From: Nitrospiraceae bacterium | GTDB lineage: Bacteria; Nitrospirota; Nitrospiria; Nitrospirales; UBA8639 | Length of the DNA: 64,000 nt | Assembly: GCA_020632595.1 (NCBI GenBank) | Contig: JACKFF010000003.1 | Span: 1 to 64,000 of the forward strand | Direction of reading: 5' to 3' | Shown: piece after piece, positions 16,464 through 26,231 of the stretch | Layout of the letters: every line of letters begins with the position of its first letter | Position numbering within the stretch: position 1 is the first letter of the stretch | Made by a program: the position numbers and the translations under genes | Notes under the pieces: model-generated | What the model saw: only the letters and a program-made list of their open reading frames with translations | What the model was told of the DNA's origin: nothing | Database searches by the model: none

Positions 16464-16880
16464 TTAGGATGAGGTCGTGGCTCCTTCCGACTTAAGCTTT
16501 TTCTCTCCCGATTTTTTCTGGTAATCCCCCAGGGCCGCTTTAATGGCATCTTCCGCCAACACTGAACAATGGATTTTGACAGGTGGGAGATTTAATTCAT
16601 GGACAATATCCGTATTCTTAATTTTTTGAGCATCCTCTAAGGTTTTCCCCTTGAGCCACTCGGTTGCCAAACTGGAGCTGGCAATGGCCGACCCACACCC
16701 AAACGTCTTGAACTTGGCATCCACAATAGTGTCGTTTTCGACTTTAATTTGGAGTTTCATCACATCTCCGCATTCCGGAGCTCCGACAACACCCGTTCCG
16801 ACATCGTCTGCATCTTTTTGAAAACTTCCCACATTACGGGGATTGTTGTAATGATCAATGACTTTTTCACTATAGGCCAT
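16464..16880 (-). CDS. iscU: IscU scaffold protein
   Basis: The 138-residue scaffold starts MAYSEKVIDHYNNPRNVGSF. The three cluster-ligand cysteines are present in APECGDVM, FKTFGCGSAIAS and VKIHCSVLAEDA. The LPPVK recognition loop for HscA precedes the last one. IscS supplies sulfur and clusters are built here before transfer to carriers. AGGGAGGG lies before the ATG. The last 20 residues are a charged, poorly conserved tail. Confidence 0.96.
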   Translation of the reverse strand: MAYSEKVIDHYNNPRNVGSFQKDADDVGTGVVGAPECGDVMKLQIKVENDTIVDAKFKTFGCGSAIASSSLATEWLKGKTLEDAQKIKNTDIVHELNLPPVKIHCSVLAEDAIKAALGDYQKKSGEKKLKSEGATTSS

Positions 16881-16958
16881 GAACTATCCCTCCCTTTGTT
16901 GTATGGTATGACATTGTGTTTTTTAAAATCATGGTGAATATATCTGCAGTCGTATCAA

Positions 16959-18173
16959 TTAATGGGCTGCCCATTGAACGCTTTTCAAATCGACCCCTTC
17001 CTTGGCCATCTCATAGAGCGGGGACATTTCGCGTAGATGCGTCACAGCCTTGATCATTCGGTCAATGGTGTATTCCACCTCCTCATCGGTATTAAATCGA
17101 CCGAGCCCGAAGCGGATCGAGGAATGGGCCAAATCCGATCCAACTCCCAAGGCACGCAACACATAGGAGGGCTCAAGTGTGGCCGACGTACAAGCCGAAC
17201 CCGACGACAGCGCAATTTCTTTGACCCCCATGAGCAACGCCTCTCCTTCGACGTACGCAAAACTAATATTGAGATTGTTCGGCAACCGCTCCGTCGGATG
17301 CCCGTTTAAATAGACCTCATCCATACCCTTCATAATGCCTTCTTGAAGGCGATCGCGCATCTTGGCCATACGAACAGACTCTGTTGACATCTCCTGCTCG
17401 CATAGTTCGCAGGCTTTCCCGAATCCGACAATGAGCGGCACCGCCAAGGTCCCCGATCGCATCCCCCGCTCATGACCTCCACCATACATCATCGCCTCCA
17501 ACCTCACTCTCGGTGCCTTACGTCGGACATATAAGGCCCCCACGCCTTTGGGACCATAAATCTTATGGGCGGTAAAGGACATCAGATCAATTCCCATTTC
17601 CTGAACATTCACAGGAATTTTCCCCACCCCTTGCGTCGCGTCACAGTGGAAGAGGACACCTTTTTCTTTTGCGACTTTTCCGATGGCCGCCACTGGATTG
17701 ATGGTACCGATCTCATTGTTGGCCATCATAATCGAAATTAAAATCGTCTGGTCGGTAATGGCATTGCGTACATCATCAGGGCTCACCATGCCGGCTTTAT
17801 CAACAGGAAGGAAAGTGACTTTGATACCCTTCTTTTCCAGATATTTCGCCGTATCAATCACCGCCCGGTGTTCCGTCGAACTGGTAATGATATGATTTCC
17901 CTTTTCCCGGTACATTTCGACCACGCCCTGCAAGGCGAGATTATCCGATTCCGTTGCCCCACTGGTAAAAATAATTTCTTTGGCATCGGCGTGGATTAAA
18001 TGCGCAATCTGGTTTCTGGCCACTTCCACCGCCTCTTCGGCTTCCCATCCGAAACTATGATTCCGGCTGGCCGCATTCCCGAATTTCTCAGTGAAGAAGG
18101 GGAGCATCATTTCAAGCACCCGAGGATCGCAGGGGGTCGTTGAATGATTATCCAAATATATAGGCAACTTCAT
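16959..18173 (-). CDS. iscS: IscS cysteine desulfurase
   Basis: The 404-residue PLP enzyme begins MKLPIYLDNHSTTPCDPRV. It has the PLP-lysine motif SFTAHKIYGPKGVGALYVRR, HCDATQG, and the flexible loop SSGSACTSATLEPSYVLRALG that holds the persulfide-forming Cys. It extracts sulfur from cysteine for IscU and probably for tRNA thiolation. Its start overlaps the end of iscR by 4 bases, so the two are translationally coupled. Confidence 0.96.
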   Translation of the reverse strand: MKLPIYLDNHSTTPCDPRVLEMMLPFFTEKFGNAASRNHSFGWEAEEAVEVARNQIAHLIHADAKEIIFTSGATESDNLALQGVVEMYREKGNHIITSSTEHRAVIDTAKYLEKKGIKVTFLPVDKAGMVSPDDVRNAITDQTILISIMMANNEIGTINPVAAIGKVAKEKGVLFHCDATQGVGKIPVNVQEMGIDLMSFTAHKIYGPKGVGALYVRRKAPRVRLEAMMYGGGHERGMRSGTLAVPLIVGFGKACELCEQEMSTESVRMAKMRDRLQEGIMKGMDEVYLNGHPTERLPNNLNISFAYVEGEALLMGVKEIALSSGSACTSATLEPSYVLRALGVGSDLAHSSIRFGLGRFNTDEEVEYTIDRMIKAVTHLREMSPLYEMAKEGVDLKSVQWAAH

Positions 18174-18655
18174 AATTGAACTCCTTTTGTTTTACGAGAT
18201 TCCACAATGATTAAGGGGGGCTCGGCCATCATATCTTCAATAGACATGCTACTGAGCAAATGAAAAATACTTTCTTGGACGCGCAACAGAGGCGTCCGGA
18301 TATTACAATGTTCAATTTGTTCACAAGAGGCATGTTCATCTTTTTCATGGTAACAATCGGCGATCCCCAGTGGTCCTTCAATAGCTTCCAGAACTTGCGC
18401 AATGGAAATTTCCCGTGGCTCACGTGCCAGGAGGTAGCCTCCCTTTGGTCCGTTTTGACTTTCAACCATGTCATATTTAGCCAAGGTTTGAAGCACTTTG
18501 GCTAACAACTCCAGGGGAATATGATGTTCCTCAGCGATTTCCTTGGTGTTGACGACCCTATTCGGATTAAAAGGACTGGTTTCTCCTGATCGAACCATGG
18601 CCATGTATTGGAGAGCCATCAGGGCATAATCTGCTTTTTTCGAAAGCTTCAGCAT
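18170..18655 (-). CDS. iscR: IscR, Rrf2-family Fe-S cluster regulator
   Basis: The 161-residue protein has an Rrf2 winged helix (MLKLSKKADYALMALQYMA, then HIPLELLAKVLQTLAKYDMV) and a linker with three cysteines in ADCYHEKDEHASCEQIEHC, the spacing used for a [2Fe-2S] cluster. Holo-IscR represses its own operon. A type-1-like IscR box lies about 100 bases upstream at the divergent ferredoxin promoter region, which fits autoregulation. Confidence 0.94.
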   Translation of the reverse strand: MLKLSKKADYALMALQYMAMVRSGETSPFNPNRVVNTKEIAEEHHIPLELLAKVLQTLAKYDMVESQNGPKGGYLLAREPREISIAQVLEAIEGPLGIADCYHEKDEHASCEQIEHCNIRTPLLRVQESIFHLLSSMSIEDMMAEPPLIIVESRKTKGVQL

Positions 18656-18717
18656 AATTAAGTAAAAGTATTTTTAGTGTTTATCTGGCCATAATGCCGA
18701 CTTATATGATCGGGTTT

Positions 18718-18769
18718 AACATATCATTGACCTCTTGAGTCAGTCAAGACTAAAATGGTCGGAGATCCA
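18718..18769 (-). promoter_or_regulatory. iscR promoter with candidate type 1 IscR box
   Basis: On the minus strand CCGACCATTTTAGTC (18748-18762) matches the core of the type 1 IscR consensus YYGACTRWWWYAGTC with one mismatch; the right flank is less well kept. It lies directly upstream of TTGACT (18747-18742), followed after 18 bases by TATGTT. Binding would block the -35 region. Confidence 0.55.
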
Positions 18770-18859
18770 TTTAGTCGGAATTAGTAAGTACAAAAATAAT
18801 CGACCACGAGCTATTTTTGAAAAATCATTTTTAAAACATTGATTTATAAGGAGAATTAA

Positions 18860-19273
18860 ATGGGAGGCAGCAATCCATATATTGAGAAAAGCGAAACCGC
18901 AGTCGCGAAGAAACCATTCAAACTGACCTTTATTACACCTGAAAAGCCCATTGAAATTGAGGTTGACCCGGAAAAATTCCCTTACGGGGAGACAGGATTG
19001 CCTGGGAGCATCCTCGATATCGCGTTGGGAAATGGCATAGATGTGGAACATGCATGCGGCGGAGTCTGCGCCTGCTCGACCTGTCATATTATTGTGAAGC
19101 AGGGACTGGACACCTGCAACGAGGCCACGGATGACGAAAATGACCAATTAGATGAAGCTCCAGGGCTTACCCTGCAATCAAGGCTGGGATGCCAGTGCGT
19201 CCCGAACGGGGAAAAAGACCTCATCATTGAAATCCCGGCATGGAATAAAAACCTTGTCAAAGAAAGCCACTAA
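18860..19273 (+). CDS. fdx: Adrenodoxin-type [2Fe-2S] ferredoxin
   Basis: The 137-residue protein has the isc-ferredoxin cluster motif EHACGGVCACSTCHIIV with the fourth ligand in SRLGCQCVPNG. In other bacteria this ferredoxin supplies electrons for cluster assembly on IscU and is encoded at the end of the isc operon; here it is divergent from iscR and shares the intergenic region with the IscR-like box. A TAAGGAG site precedes the ATG. A 25-residue N-terminal extension is present. Confidence 0.93.
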   Translation: MGGSNPYIEKSETAVAKKPFKLTFITPEKPIEIEVDPEKFPYGETGLPGSILDIALGNGIDVEHACGGVCACSTCHIIVKQGLDTCNEATDDENDQLDEAPGLTLQSRLGCQCVPNGEKDLIIEIPAWNKNLVKESH

Positions 19274-19481
19274 GGGAACACGGTTGTTTACACGAGACAG
19301 GGAATGAAAAGTATGTTCTCTTTCACCCTCTCTTTATTTTCCCATTCGAACTTCTTGAACAATGAGGGCCACCCTCAGGAGGGTCCATTACCAGACCTCA
19401 TCGGGAATCAAATAAGTTCCTAGCAATTATTGACTTCTTCCTGTATAAAAAACCCTGACAGCAGACAACCTCTTCTACCGA

Positions 19482-21299
19482 ATGCCATTCATGGCAGCGA
19501 GGAATGCGTTGTTTGGTTCAAGGTCCCTCTCACAGGCATCCGTCAAACGGATTATCCGGGTCGTTGGTATTGGAAAAGGACTGCCTGTTTTCCTCATCCT
19601 ATCTTTACAATTTTTTCCGGGAGTAGGACAGGATAAACAACTCTACGCGCAGGTCCAGCCAGGATTTGATCCCACCGGACGGTTCGGCCAACACCCGCCT
19701 TTAGAGAAAAAAACCGAGCCTCTGCCCCCAAAGCCTGCCCCCGATATCACACTGCCTCCGGTGGAAACCATTCCTGAATTGAAAGGGGCCCCGCCTCAGA
19801 TTCGGGTTATGATCCGGAAAATTCAGGTTGAGGGGAGCACTGTCTTTTCAGCGGAAGAACTGGCCAAAGTCACAGCCCCATACGAAAACAGAGAGTTGTC
19901 CACCAATGATCTGGAGGAACTGCGCCGGGCCTTAACGTTGCTCTATGTCAATAAAGGATATGTAAACTCCGGAGCGGTGATTCCCGACCAGACACTTCAG
20001 AATGGAGTCGTCACCATTCAGATTATTGAGGGAAAACTGACGGACATTCAGATCGAAGGCACCAAATATTTTCTACCCTTTTATTTTGAAGACCGGATTG
20101 CCCTGAGCAGCGGACCACCGCTCAACATCAATCCGTTGAAAGAAAAGCTCCAACTCCTTCTTCAAGACCCCCGCACGGAACGATTAAACACGGAGCTGAA
20201 ACCCGGCCTGAAACCAGGCGAGGGTGTCCTCCATGTGCAAGTGGAGGAAGCGTCACCCTTCAATGCCTGGATAGAATTCAACAACTTTCAATCCCCAACC
20301 GTTGGCGAGTCGCGGGGTCTCGGCAATATCGCTGTGCAGAACCCGTTTGGATTGGGCGATGCCTTTCGCTTTACCTATGGCCAGTCCAAAGGATTGCAGC
20401 CTCTCATCGAAGCCAATTACATCATCCCGCTCACGGCACGGGATACCACCCTGGAGCTGAATTTCCGGTTCAATGACTTTAACGTCGTCACAAAACCATT
20501 CGATGATCTGGACATTAAGACCAAGTCCCAAATATACAAAATCGCCTTGCGTCAGCCCGTCTATCGCACACTCAATGACGAAATTGCCCTTTCCCTCATC
20601 GGAGAACACCTGGAAAATCAAAGTTTCCTGGGCGGAACGGGATTTTCCTTCCAGCCTGGAGCCACGAGCAACGGCAAGGCTATCGTGTCAGCCCTCAGAT
20701 TCGGGCAGGAATGGATTCACCGGGAATCCAATCAAGTTCTCGCGGTTCGATCCCGGTTCAGTGTGGGATTGGACGTACTGAATGCCACCAACAATAAACA
20801 AAACTCGGATGATCCGGACGGGGAATTTTTTGTCTGGTTAGGCCAGGCTCAATATGTCAGACGGATAGATCCTCTCGGCATCGAATTTCTCGGGGGCCTG
20901 ACCTTGCAGATTGCCAACGACAGCTTATTCGCACTGGAACAATTTGCCGTCGGCGGCCGGTACAGCGTCCGGGGGTACTGGGAAAATTATTTGGTGCGGG
21001 ATAATGCGTTTCTGTTCAACCTAGAGTCCCGAATCCCGATGTTCCCCGACTTTTTCGGTCCAAAGGTGTCGGTGGCACTGGCCCCCTTCATTGATGTGGG
21101 GCGGTCATGGGAAGCCAAACGCAATACGCCCGATCCGCAGACCCTGGCCAGTATTGGCACAGGAATCCGACTGTCCTTCTTCAATCGGGCACATGCCAGT
21201 CTGTATTGGGGACAGCAGTTAAATCACGTGCAGGATCCTCCCGATGGAGGGGTACAGGATCAGGGAATTCATTGGGAATTTGTCCTGGATATTTTGTAG
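19482..21299 (+). CDS. TpsB/ShlB-FhaC-type two-partner secretion outer-membrane transporter
   Basis: The 605-residue protein has a signal peptide, a proline-rich segment, a POTRA domain (IRVMIRKIQVEGSTVFSAEEL ... NKGYVNSGAVIPDQ), a second POTRA-like part and a C-terminal 16-strand barrel with the conserved VRGY motif in GGRYSVRGYWENY and DRIALSSG earlier. It would export a TpsA exoprotein; the obvious client is the haemagglutinin-like protein at 27484-30507. The first ATG at 19482 gives a long n-region; another ATG at 19491 is possible. No clear ribosome-binding site is seen. Confidence 0.92.
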   Translation: MPFMAARNALFGSRSLSQASVKRIIRVVGIGKGLPVFLILSLQFFPGVGQDKQLYAQVQPGFDPTGRFGQHPPLEKKTEPLPPKPAPDITLPPVETIPELKGAPPQIRVMIRKIQVEGSTVFSAEELAKVTAPYENRELSTNDLEELRRALTLLYVNKGYVNSGAVIPDQTLQNGVVTIQIIEGKLTDIQIEGTKYFLPFYFEDRIALSSGPPLNINPLKEKLQLLLQDPRTERLNTELKPGLKPGEGVLHVQVEEASPFNAWIEFNNFQSPTVGESRGLGNIAVQNPFGLGDAFRFTYGQSKGLQPLIEANYIIPLTARDTTLELNFRFNDFNVVTKPFDDLDIKTKSQIYKIALRQPVYRTLNDEIALSLIGEHLENQSFLGGTGFSFQPGATSNGKAIVSALRFGQEWIHRESNQVLAVRSRFSVGLDVLNATNNKQNSDDPDGEFFVWLGQAQYVRRIDPLGIEFLGGLTLQIANDSLFALEQFAVGGRYSVRGYWENYLVRDNAFLFNLESRIPMFPDFFGPKVSVALAPFIDVGRSWEAKRNTPDPQTLASIGTGIRLSFFNRAHASLYWGQQLNHVQDPPDGGVQDQGIHWEFVLDIL

Positions 21300-21396
21300 C
21301 CCTTCTGAATAGAGAGGCATTCAAGAGGCAGCCGTTTTTTCGAAAAAGCCAATGGGATTTTTTTTCAACCGGGAGGAAGCCGGAGATACCACGTTT

Positions 21397-22116
21397 TCAG
21401 CGGAAAGAGGTGATTGGAGGAGACGCGAGTTGAATGCGTTGCAAATAAGGCGAGCGCTTCAAATACCCTATGGCTCGATCCGAATCCTTTCCGGCAACAA
21501 GACGCAATCGGGCCACACACCCCCGTTGAAAACGGTCAACAGCCAGGATAGAAAAAATTCGTTCCGCGCGGAGGTTATCTTCCTGACACCGTTCATTCCC
21601 GCTTTGACAGAAAAATGGAGTTTGACCAAAATTCACCGGATGAATTCGCCCGGAGGGAACCCCCAACTGCACCAAAAAACCAGCAAGGGATCTTAGATGA
21701 TAATCGGCCCGGGCGAAGTTATAGGCAGACGGGCCTCGCGAATCACAATGGCCTTCAATCCGTAATTCCCACCGGTCTTCCTGTTTCAGAAGTGCGACTG
21801 TTTCGTGGAGAAACCCTTCGATACCGCCCTGGAGGGAAGAGCGGGCGTCATCAAAGTACACGTCGGCAAATACAGGGTCCTGGTACCTGTCTTCGACCGA
21901 TAACCCCAAACCCCGCCTCTTCGGCAAAAACGCCACCGGGATAGAGACCGTCAACGCATCATGAATTTCTTCGTCCGCGTCTACCGGAAAATTCAAAAAA
22001 GGAGGCGCAACGTCCAGGGTGCCCGCGAAAGATTCGTGAACAGACCCTATCGCTCCCAACAGAAGGGACCCGGCCAGTAAAAACCTGTGAAATCTATTCA
22101 GATGGAAGAGGAACAT
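21397..22116 (-). CDS. OmpA-like C-terminal domain protein
   Basis: From the ATG at 22116 the protein has a signal peptide (FHRFLLAGSLLLGAIGSVHESFA). Its second half is an OmpA/Pal-type peptidoglycan-binding domain: PVFADVYFDDARSSL, WELRIEGHCDSRGPSAYNFA (the GHCDSRG block is typical), SGRIHPVNFGQTPFFC and the terminal ARADYHLRSL-type helices. It probably ties an outer-membrane or periplasmic structure to the cell wall. A frame extends to a GTG at 22191 but that would bury the signal sequence. It converges on the TpsB gene and belongs to the secreted-protein island by position. Confidence 0.8.
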   Translation of the reverse strand: MFLFHLNRFHRFLLAGSLLLGAIGSVHESFAGTLDVAPPFLNFPVDADEEIHDALTVSIPVAFLPKRRGLGLSVEDRYQDPVFADVYFDDARSSLQGGIEGFLHETVALLKQEDRWELRIEGHCDSRGPSAYNFARADYHLRSLAGFLVQLGVPSGRIHPVNFGQTPFFCQSGNERCQEDNLRAERIFSILAVDRFQRGCVARLRLVAGKDSDRAIGYLKRSPYLQRIQLASPPITSFR

Positions 22117-22373
22117 CGTAGCATGAAAGAACGAGGACCCAATTAGTCGCTCATCCGGAAAACGCCTAGAGGTTGAGAGGATTTTGACCACACCCCCTTT
22201 GGAGTCAGTATCGGCCCGACAGGATGAAACTTAATTCGGATGAGAGAAACGAGGATTCGCCATGCATGCATGACTCAACAGGGAAAATCCGCAGCTAAAA
22301 TGGGGTGTGGGGTCTCGTCTAAGACGTGCGTGAACGGGGCGGGATAGCAGTCGAACGGGAAACAATGGACGGA

Positions 22374-22414
22374 AATAAAAAAACCTGCCCCCGCCGTTGT
22401 GGCGGGGACAGGTT
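22374..22414 (-). terminator. Intrinsic terminator after the DUF928 gene
   Basis: A 14-bp stem with one mismatch (22382-22395 with 22401-22414), GTTGT loop and a run of seven T on the minus strand. Confidence 0.88.
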
Positions 22415-22601
22415 CCATAACTGCGGGTGAAATGAAAGGGGGAAAAGAAAACCTGCTCACCTAGGACAGAACGCGCAGGCTCAATAACACACGGGCATCA
22501 CGGACTGGGGGAAATTTCCGGTCCTGTCAACACCCGCTCAGACAAGACCTTCGTGGACTTGCCCATACACACCTCCAATTCCCATTTTCAAACAGCCGCA
22601 G

Positions 22602-23444
22602 TCATAATCCATGCTGGCGGTCTACCTGCGCCGGCGTATCCAAATCAACCTCTTCAAGCAACAACGCCCGCACATTATGCATCTCGGCATCTGAAGGATG
22701 AGATTGAATATTGGTGGAAATCACGCCTATGGCGTCATACCAAAATCCGGCTTGGCCCCATAACCTCGTCGCTTCAACCGGATTGGCGTTCTTCAATTCT
22801 TCTGTCAGCGAGGCCGGAACATCACCCACCTCAATAATGCCTCCGCCGATAATATCTGCTGATCGATGCTCGGGATCAGACACCAGAGATACAAACCATT
22901 GATAGGTTTTCCCTTTCTCCAGCTTCAGATCGTAATCCGCCACATGAATGATGTGCATCCCGGATTCAGTGGGAGAGGAAAGCCGCTTCTCAATAATCGG
23001 CGTCACCCCCGATTCCTCGATAAGGGTAAATTCCACAGGGTAGGTTGTCGGCTTTGATAAATACCACACCAATCGTGGCTGCACCCCACTCGACAATCCT
23101 ACGTGATCTGGAGCCAGGGCCCACAGTAACGGAAGATCGGTCATAGGACCTCTGGTGCCTCCACCAACCCGTCCTCCCGGAGCCCCTCGTTGTGGAGGTT
23201 GGTACAACGCTTCCTTCCGGGATGAAGCCGCCTTCTTATCATCCGATGCTTGTACAATCTGCCGATCAACAGAAGGGAGTGTCTCCTCCAAAAACCCTGG
23301 TTCATTGGCTACAGAGGAGACATCCTTCTTATGGGTGCGGCTTACCTGATCAGGGAATTCCGCTCCTCCCATGGCCTGAACACTAAGGCCAAGGGTCACG
23401 CCTATGACAGCCACCCACCTGAATCGTGTCACCATCCGGCTCAT
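22602..23444 (-). CDS. DUF928 domain secreted protein
   Basis: The 280-residue protein has a signal peptide (WVAVIGVTLGLSVQAMGGA), a linker with PPQRGAPGGRVGGGTRG, and the DUF928 body: LWALAPDHVGLSSGVQPRLVWYLSKP, EFTLIEE, HVADYDLKLEKGKTYQWFVSLV, and a helical C-terminus with LWGQAGFWYDAIGVIS. DUF928 is best known from cyanobacteria, where it is found beside CHAT-TPR proteins, TPS exoproteins and CHASE2 cyclases, all of which occur in this window. The function is unknown; a periplasmic role in the same system is inferred. A strong AAAGGAGG precedes the ATG. Confidence 0.85.
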   Translation of the reverse strand: MSRMVTRFRWVAVIGVTLGLSVQAMGGAEFPDQVSRTHKKDVSSVANEPGFLEETLPSVDRQIVQASDDKKAASSRKEALYQPPQRGAPGGRVGGGTRGPMTDLPLLWALAPDHVGLSSGVQPRLVWYLSKPTTYPVEFTLIEESGVTPIIEKRLSSPTESGMHIIHVADYDLKLEKGKTYQWFVSLVSDPEHRSADIIGGGIIEVGDVPASLTEELKNANPVEATRLWGQAGFWYDAIGVISTNIQSHPSDAEMHNVRALLLEEVDLDTPAQVDRQHGL

Positions 23445-23831
23445 TATGGTCCTCCTTTCTTGGTCCAGACTGCAATTCCATTACATTTTCACGTGAGACG
23501 TTCTCAGTTCTGCTCGTACTCATGAATACAGCTATAAAAAGCAAGCTGCGTTCCACAAGCCAAATTTTCCTCATTGGAAGACAATGGCTTCGAACCCTAT
23601 GCTATTGCAAACGATTTCATGAATACCCTCTCTCACATGACCTTTCCCTGTTTCGGCGTCTGGCTATCTCACCTGTCTACATCGTGTATTGTGTGTCTAC
23701 TTTGAGAACAATTTCAAGAGAAAGGAATCCACTCTGACAAGCTGACGACCGAAGGCCTTCATAGTTAAAACCCCTTTCCTCCTCCAAAACCACGAAATCC
23801 CTCAAAGCCATCCGTATCAGAAACCCTCGCT
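23445..23831. other. Divergent intergenic region between DUF928 and CHAT genes
   Basis: No gene is seen. It should hold the DUF928 promoter on the minus strand, which I could not pin down. The CHAT promoter is at its right edge. Confidence 0.5.
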
Positions 23832-23860
23832 TTGACCTTATTGATGACAATTCCTAGAAT
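23832..23860 (+). promoter_or_regulatory. Promoter of the TPR-CHAT gene
   Basis: TTGACC (23832-23837), exactly 17 bases, then TAGAAT (23855-23860). A transcript starting near 23867 would leave only about 13 bases before the ATG at 23880 but a normal leader before the GTG at 23904, which has GGAGAAGGGG upstream. Confidence 0.65.
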
Positions 23861-23903
23861 GCGACTGTTGAATGCATAGATGAATTCGGAGAAGGGGTCG
23901 GCC

Positions 23904-26228
23904 GTGTCCCGAACTTGCGGGTTTCCCAACTTTTCTCGGTATGGTCTCGGGGTTTGGTTCTTCCTTCTGGGAGTCGGCGGGATTGGGATGACGAGTACCG
24001 TTGCGGCTGAACTGTCCCCTCAAAATTTGATGGCGGAAGGAAGCCGGCAGTATCAGCAGGGCCAGTTGGAAGAGGCGGCCCGGTCCTGGACTCAAGCCGC
24101 CCAGATCTATGAAAAATCCGGAGATCATCCCAATCACATTCAAGCGCTCATTTATCTCTCGAGAGCCCTGCTCGATATGGGCCAATACCAACGAGCGCAA
24201 CAACTCCTTCGCACAGCCGTTCAATCAGCACAGGAGACCACCCAGCCACGCCTGATGGCCCAGGCATTCAGCCAATTGGGAACCTTGCATCTCAATGTGG
24301 GAGAGTGGGATTCGGCCCTCGAGATCCTGCAACAGGGGCTGAAGGTCTCCAGGGAAATCGAAGATCGACCGCTCATGGCTGCCATCCTCAATGATCTGGG
24401 CAATGCCCATGCGGTTCGCCGGAACAACACAGAAGCCCTGGCGGCTTATACAGAATCCAGCATTCTCGCTGATTCACTGGATCTCCAACCGCTCTCCATT
24501 CGAGCCATGATCAATGCCGCCCTGGTGGAAATCAGGCAGCAGTCCGCACAAAACGGGAGAATCCATCTGCAACAAGCACTGGAGAAAACACGAACACTTC
24601 AGGACTCCCACGAAAAAATTCAAAACCTGCTCACCATCGGAATGGGGTTGAGGGACCTCAGCCACCACATCACAGAGGAGCATGCCACGGTATTCACGCA
24701 AGCTTCTGAGTCGTTTCGGGAAGCCATAGGCAGCGCAAAAGAAATTGGAGACTGGAAAAATGAATCCTATGGGTGGGGATTTCTAGGAGAATTGTATGAA
24801 GAAGGGGGCCGCCATGAGGAAGCCCTCCAACTCACTCGATTGGCGATTCGGACGAGCCAACAGGGCCGGGCCCCGGAAGCCCTCTATCGCTGGGAATGGA
24901 ACACGGGCCGGCACCTCAAAAATCTGGGTCGCACGGACGAGGCCATTTCAGCCTACCAGCGAGCGATCGAGACGCTCCAACCCATTCGTCAGCAACTGTC
25001 TGTCGGGCTCCCCCAGAACCCGGCGTCGTTTCGAGAATCGCTGGGAGCCTTATTTTTTGAAACCGCTGCCCTGCTACTCCAGCAGGCTGACGAAGTGACA
25101 GATGCCACCAGAAAAGAAAGGCTCCTGTTCCACACCCGGGATACCATTGAAGCATTCAAGGCCGCAGAGCTCCAGGATTACTTCAAAGACGATTGCGTGG
25201 AAGCGAACAGGGGAAGAATTCAAGCCATCGATAAAGTATCCAACACCACGGCGATTATTTATCCCATTCTCTTCCCTGACCGGATGGCTCTGCTGGTCAG
25301 CCTTGGAGGAACGATGAAAAAAATCACCGTTCCGGTTCAAGAACGTGACCTGACAGAAAAAATTCACCGGTTCCGGACCTTATTGGAAAAACGGACCACC
25401 CATCAATATCTCCCCCATGCGCAGGCCCTGTACGACCTGCTTATCCGGCCGCTTGAACCGTATCTGAGTGAATTCGGGATCCAAACCCTCGTCTTCGTCC
25501 CGGATGGTCCATTACGAACCATTCCCATGGGACCACTCCATGACGGAGAAAAATTTCTCATTCAAAAATATGCCATTGCGACGACTCCGGGGCTGACGCT
25601 TACCGATGCACACCCCCTTGACCGGGAGCAGGTCAATCTGTTGTCGATTGGACTGTCCGAGGGCGTACAGGGATTTTCACCGCTCCCCCATACGCAACAG
25701 GAGATCAAAAAGCTTCAAGATCTCTTTGGCGGAAAGACTCTCTTAAACGAAGAATTCCGCATTCCCAATCTTGAACAGGACATGAAAGAAGAAAACTTCA
25801 CAATCATTCATATCGCCTCACATGGAAAATTCACAAAGGAACCCAAGAATTCATTCATCCTAACGTATGACAAAAAACTGAGCATAGATCATCTCAGAGA
25901 ACTCATCGGATTATTTCAATTCCGCAAGGTCCCCCTGGATCTCTTAACATTGAGCGCCTGTGAAACGGCAGCCGGCGACGAGCAGTCCGCACTGGGCCTG
26001 GCCGGAGTGGCCGTGAAAGCAGGGGCGCGAAGCGCCTTGGCCACCTTATGGTTTATCAATGACCAGGCATCCTCAATCCTGATCAAGGATTTTTACGTCC
26101 GGCTCAAAGAATCATCGCTCTCAAAAGCCCAGGCCCTTCGTGACGCCCAACTAGCGCTACTTGACCATCCTATCTATCGACATCCCAGTTATTGGGCACC
26201 GTTCCTCCTGATCAACAACTGGCTCTAG
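23904..26228 (+). CDS. Exported TPR protein with C-terminal CHAT (caspase-like) peptidase domain
   Basis: From the GTG at 23904 the protein has 774 residues: a signal peptide (SRYGLGVWFFLLGVGGIGMTSTVAA), about eight tetratricopeptide repeats (residues 40-370; for example DALDALIYLSRALLDMGQYQRA-like units), a linker, and a CHAT domain. The catalytic pair is visible as HIASHGKF (His about 640) and LSACETAAGDE (Cys about 686), followed by GAVKAGARSALATLWFIND-type structure. CHAT peptidases cut selected proteins after TPR-mediated activation. Export to the periplasm or surface is unusual and links it to the TPS exoprotein, DUF928 protein and subtilisin around it. An in-frame ATG at 23880 is the alternative start. 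Confidence 0.88.
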   Translation: MSRTCGFPNFSRYGLGVWFFLLGVGGIGMTSTVAAELSPQNLMAEGSRQYQQGQLEEAARSWTQAAQIYEKSGDHPNHIQALIYLSRALLDMGQYQRAQQLLRTAVQSAQETTQPRLMAQAFSQLGTLHLNVGEWDSALEILQQGLKVSREIEDRPLMAAILNDLGNAHAVRRNNTEALAAYTESSILADSLDLQPLSIRAMINAALVEIRQQSAQNGRIHLQQALEKTRTLQDSHEKIQNLLTIGMGLRDLSHHITEEHATVFTQASESFREAIGSAKEIGDWKNESYGWGFLGELYEEGGRHEEALQLTRLAIRTSQQGRAPEALYRWEWNTGRHLKNLGRTDEAISAYQRAIETLQPIRQQLSVGLPQNPASFRESLGALFFETAALLLQQADEVTDATRKERLLFHTRDTIEAFKAAELQDYFKDDCVEANRGRIQAIDKVSNTTAIIYPILFPDRMALLVSLGGTMKKITVPVQERDLTEKIHRFRTLLEKRTTHQYLPHAQALYDLLIRPLEPYLSEFGIQTLVFVPDGPLRTIPMGPLHDGEKFLIQKYAIATTPGLTLTDAHPLDREQVNLLSIGLSEGVQGFSPLPHTQQEIKKLQDLFGGKTLLNEEFRIPNLEQDMKEENFTIIHIASHGKFTKEPKNSFILTYDKKLSIDHLRELIGLFQFRKVPLDLLTLSACETAAGDEQSALGLAGVAVKAGARSALATLWFINDQASSILIKDFYVRLKESSLSKAQALRDAQLALLDHPIYRHPSYWAPFLLINNWL

Positions 26229-26231
26229 TGG

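Noticed and set aside
22275..22460. 61-codon minus-strand frame downstream of the DUF928 gene
   Set aside because: It runs through a strong intrinsic terminator.
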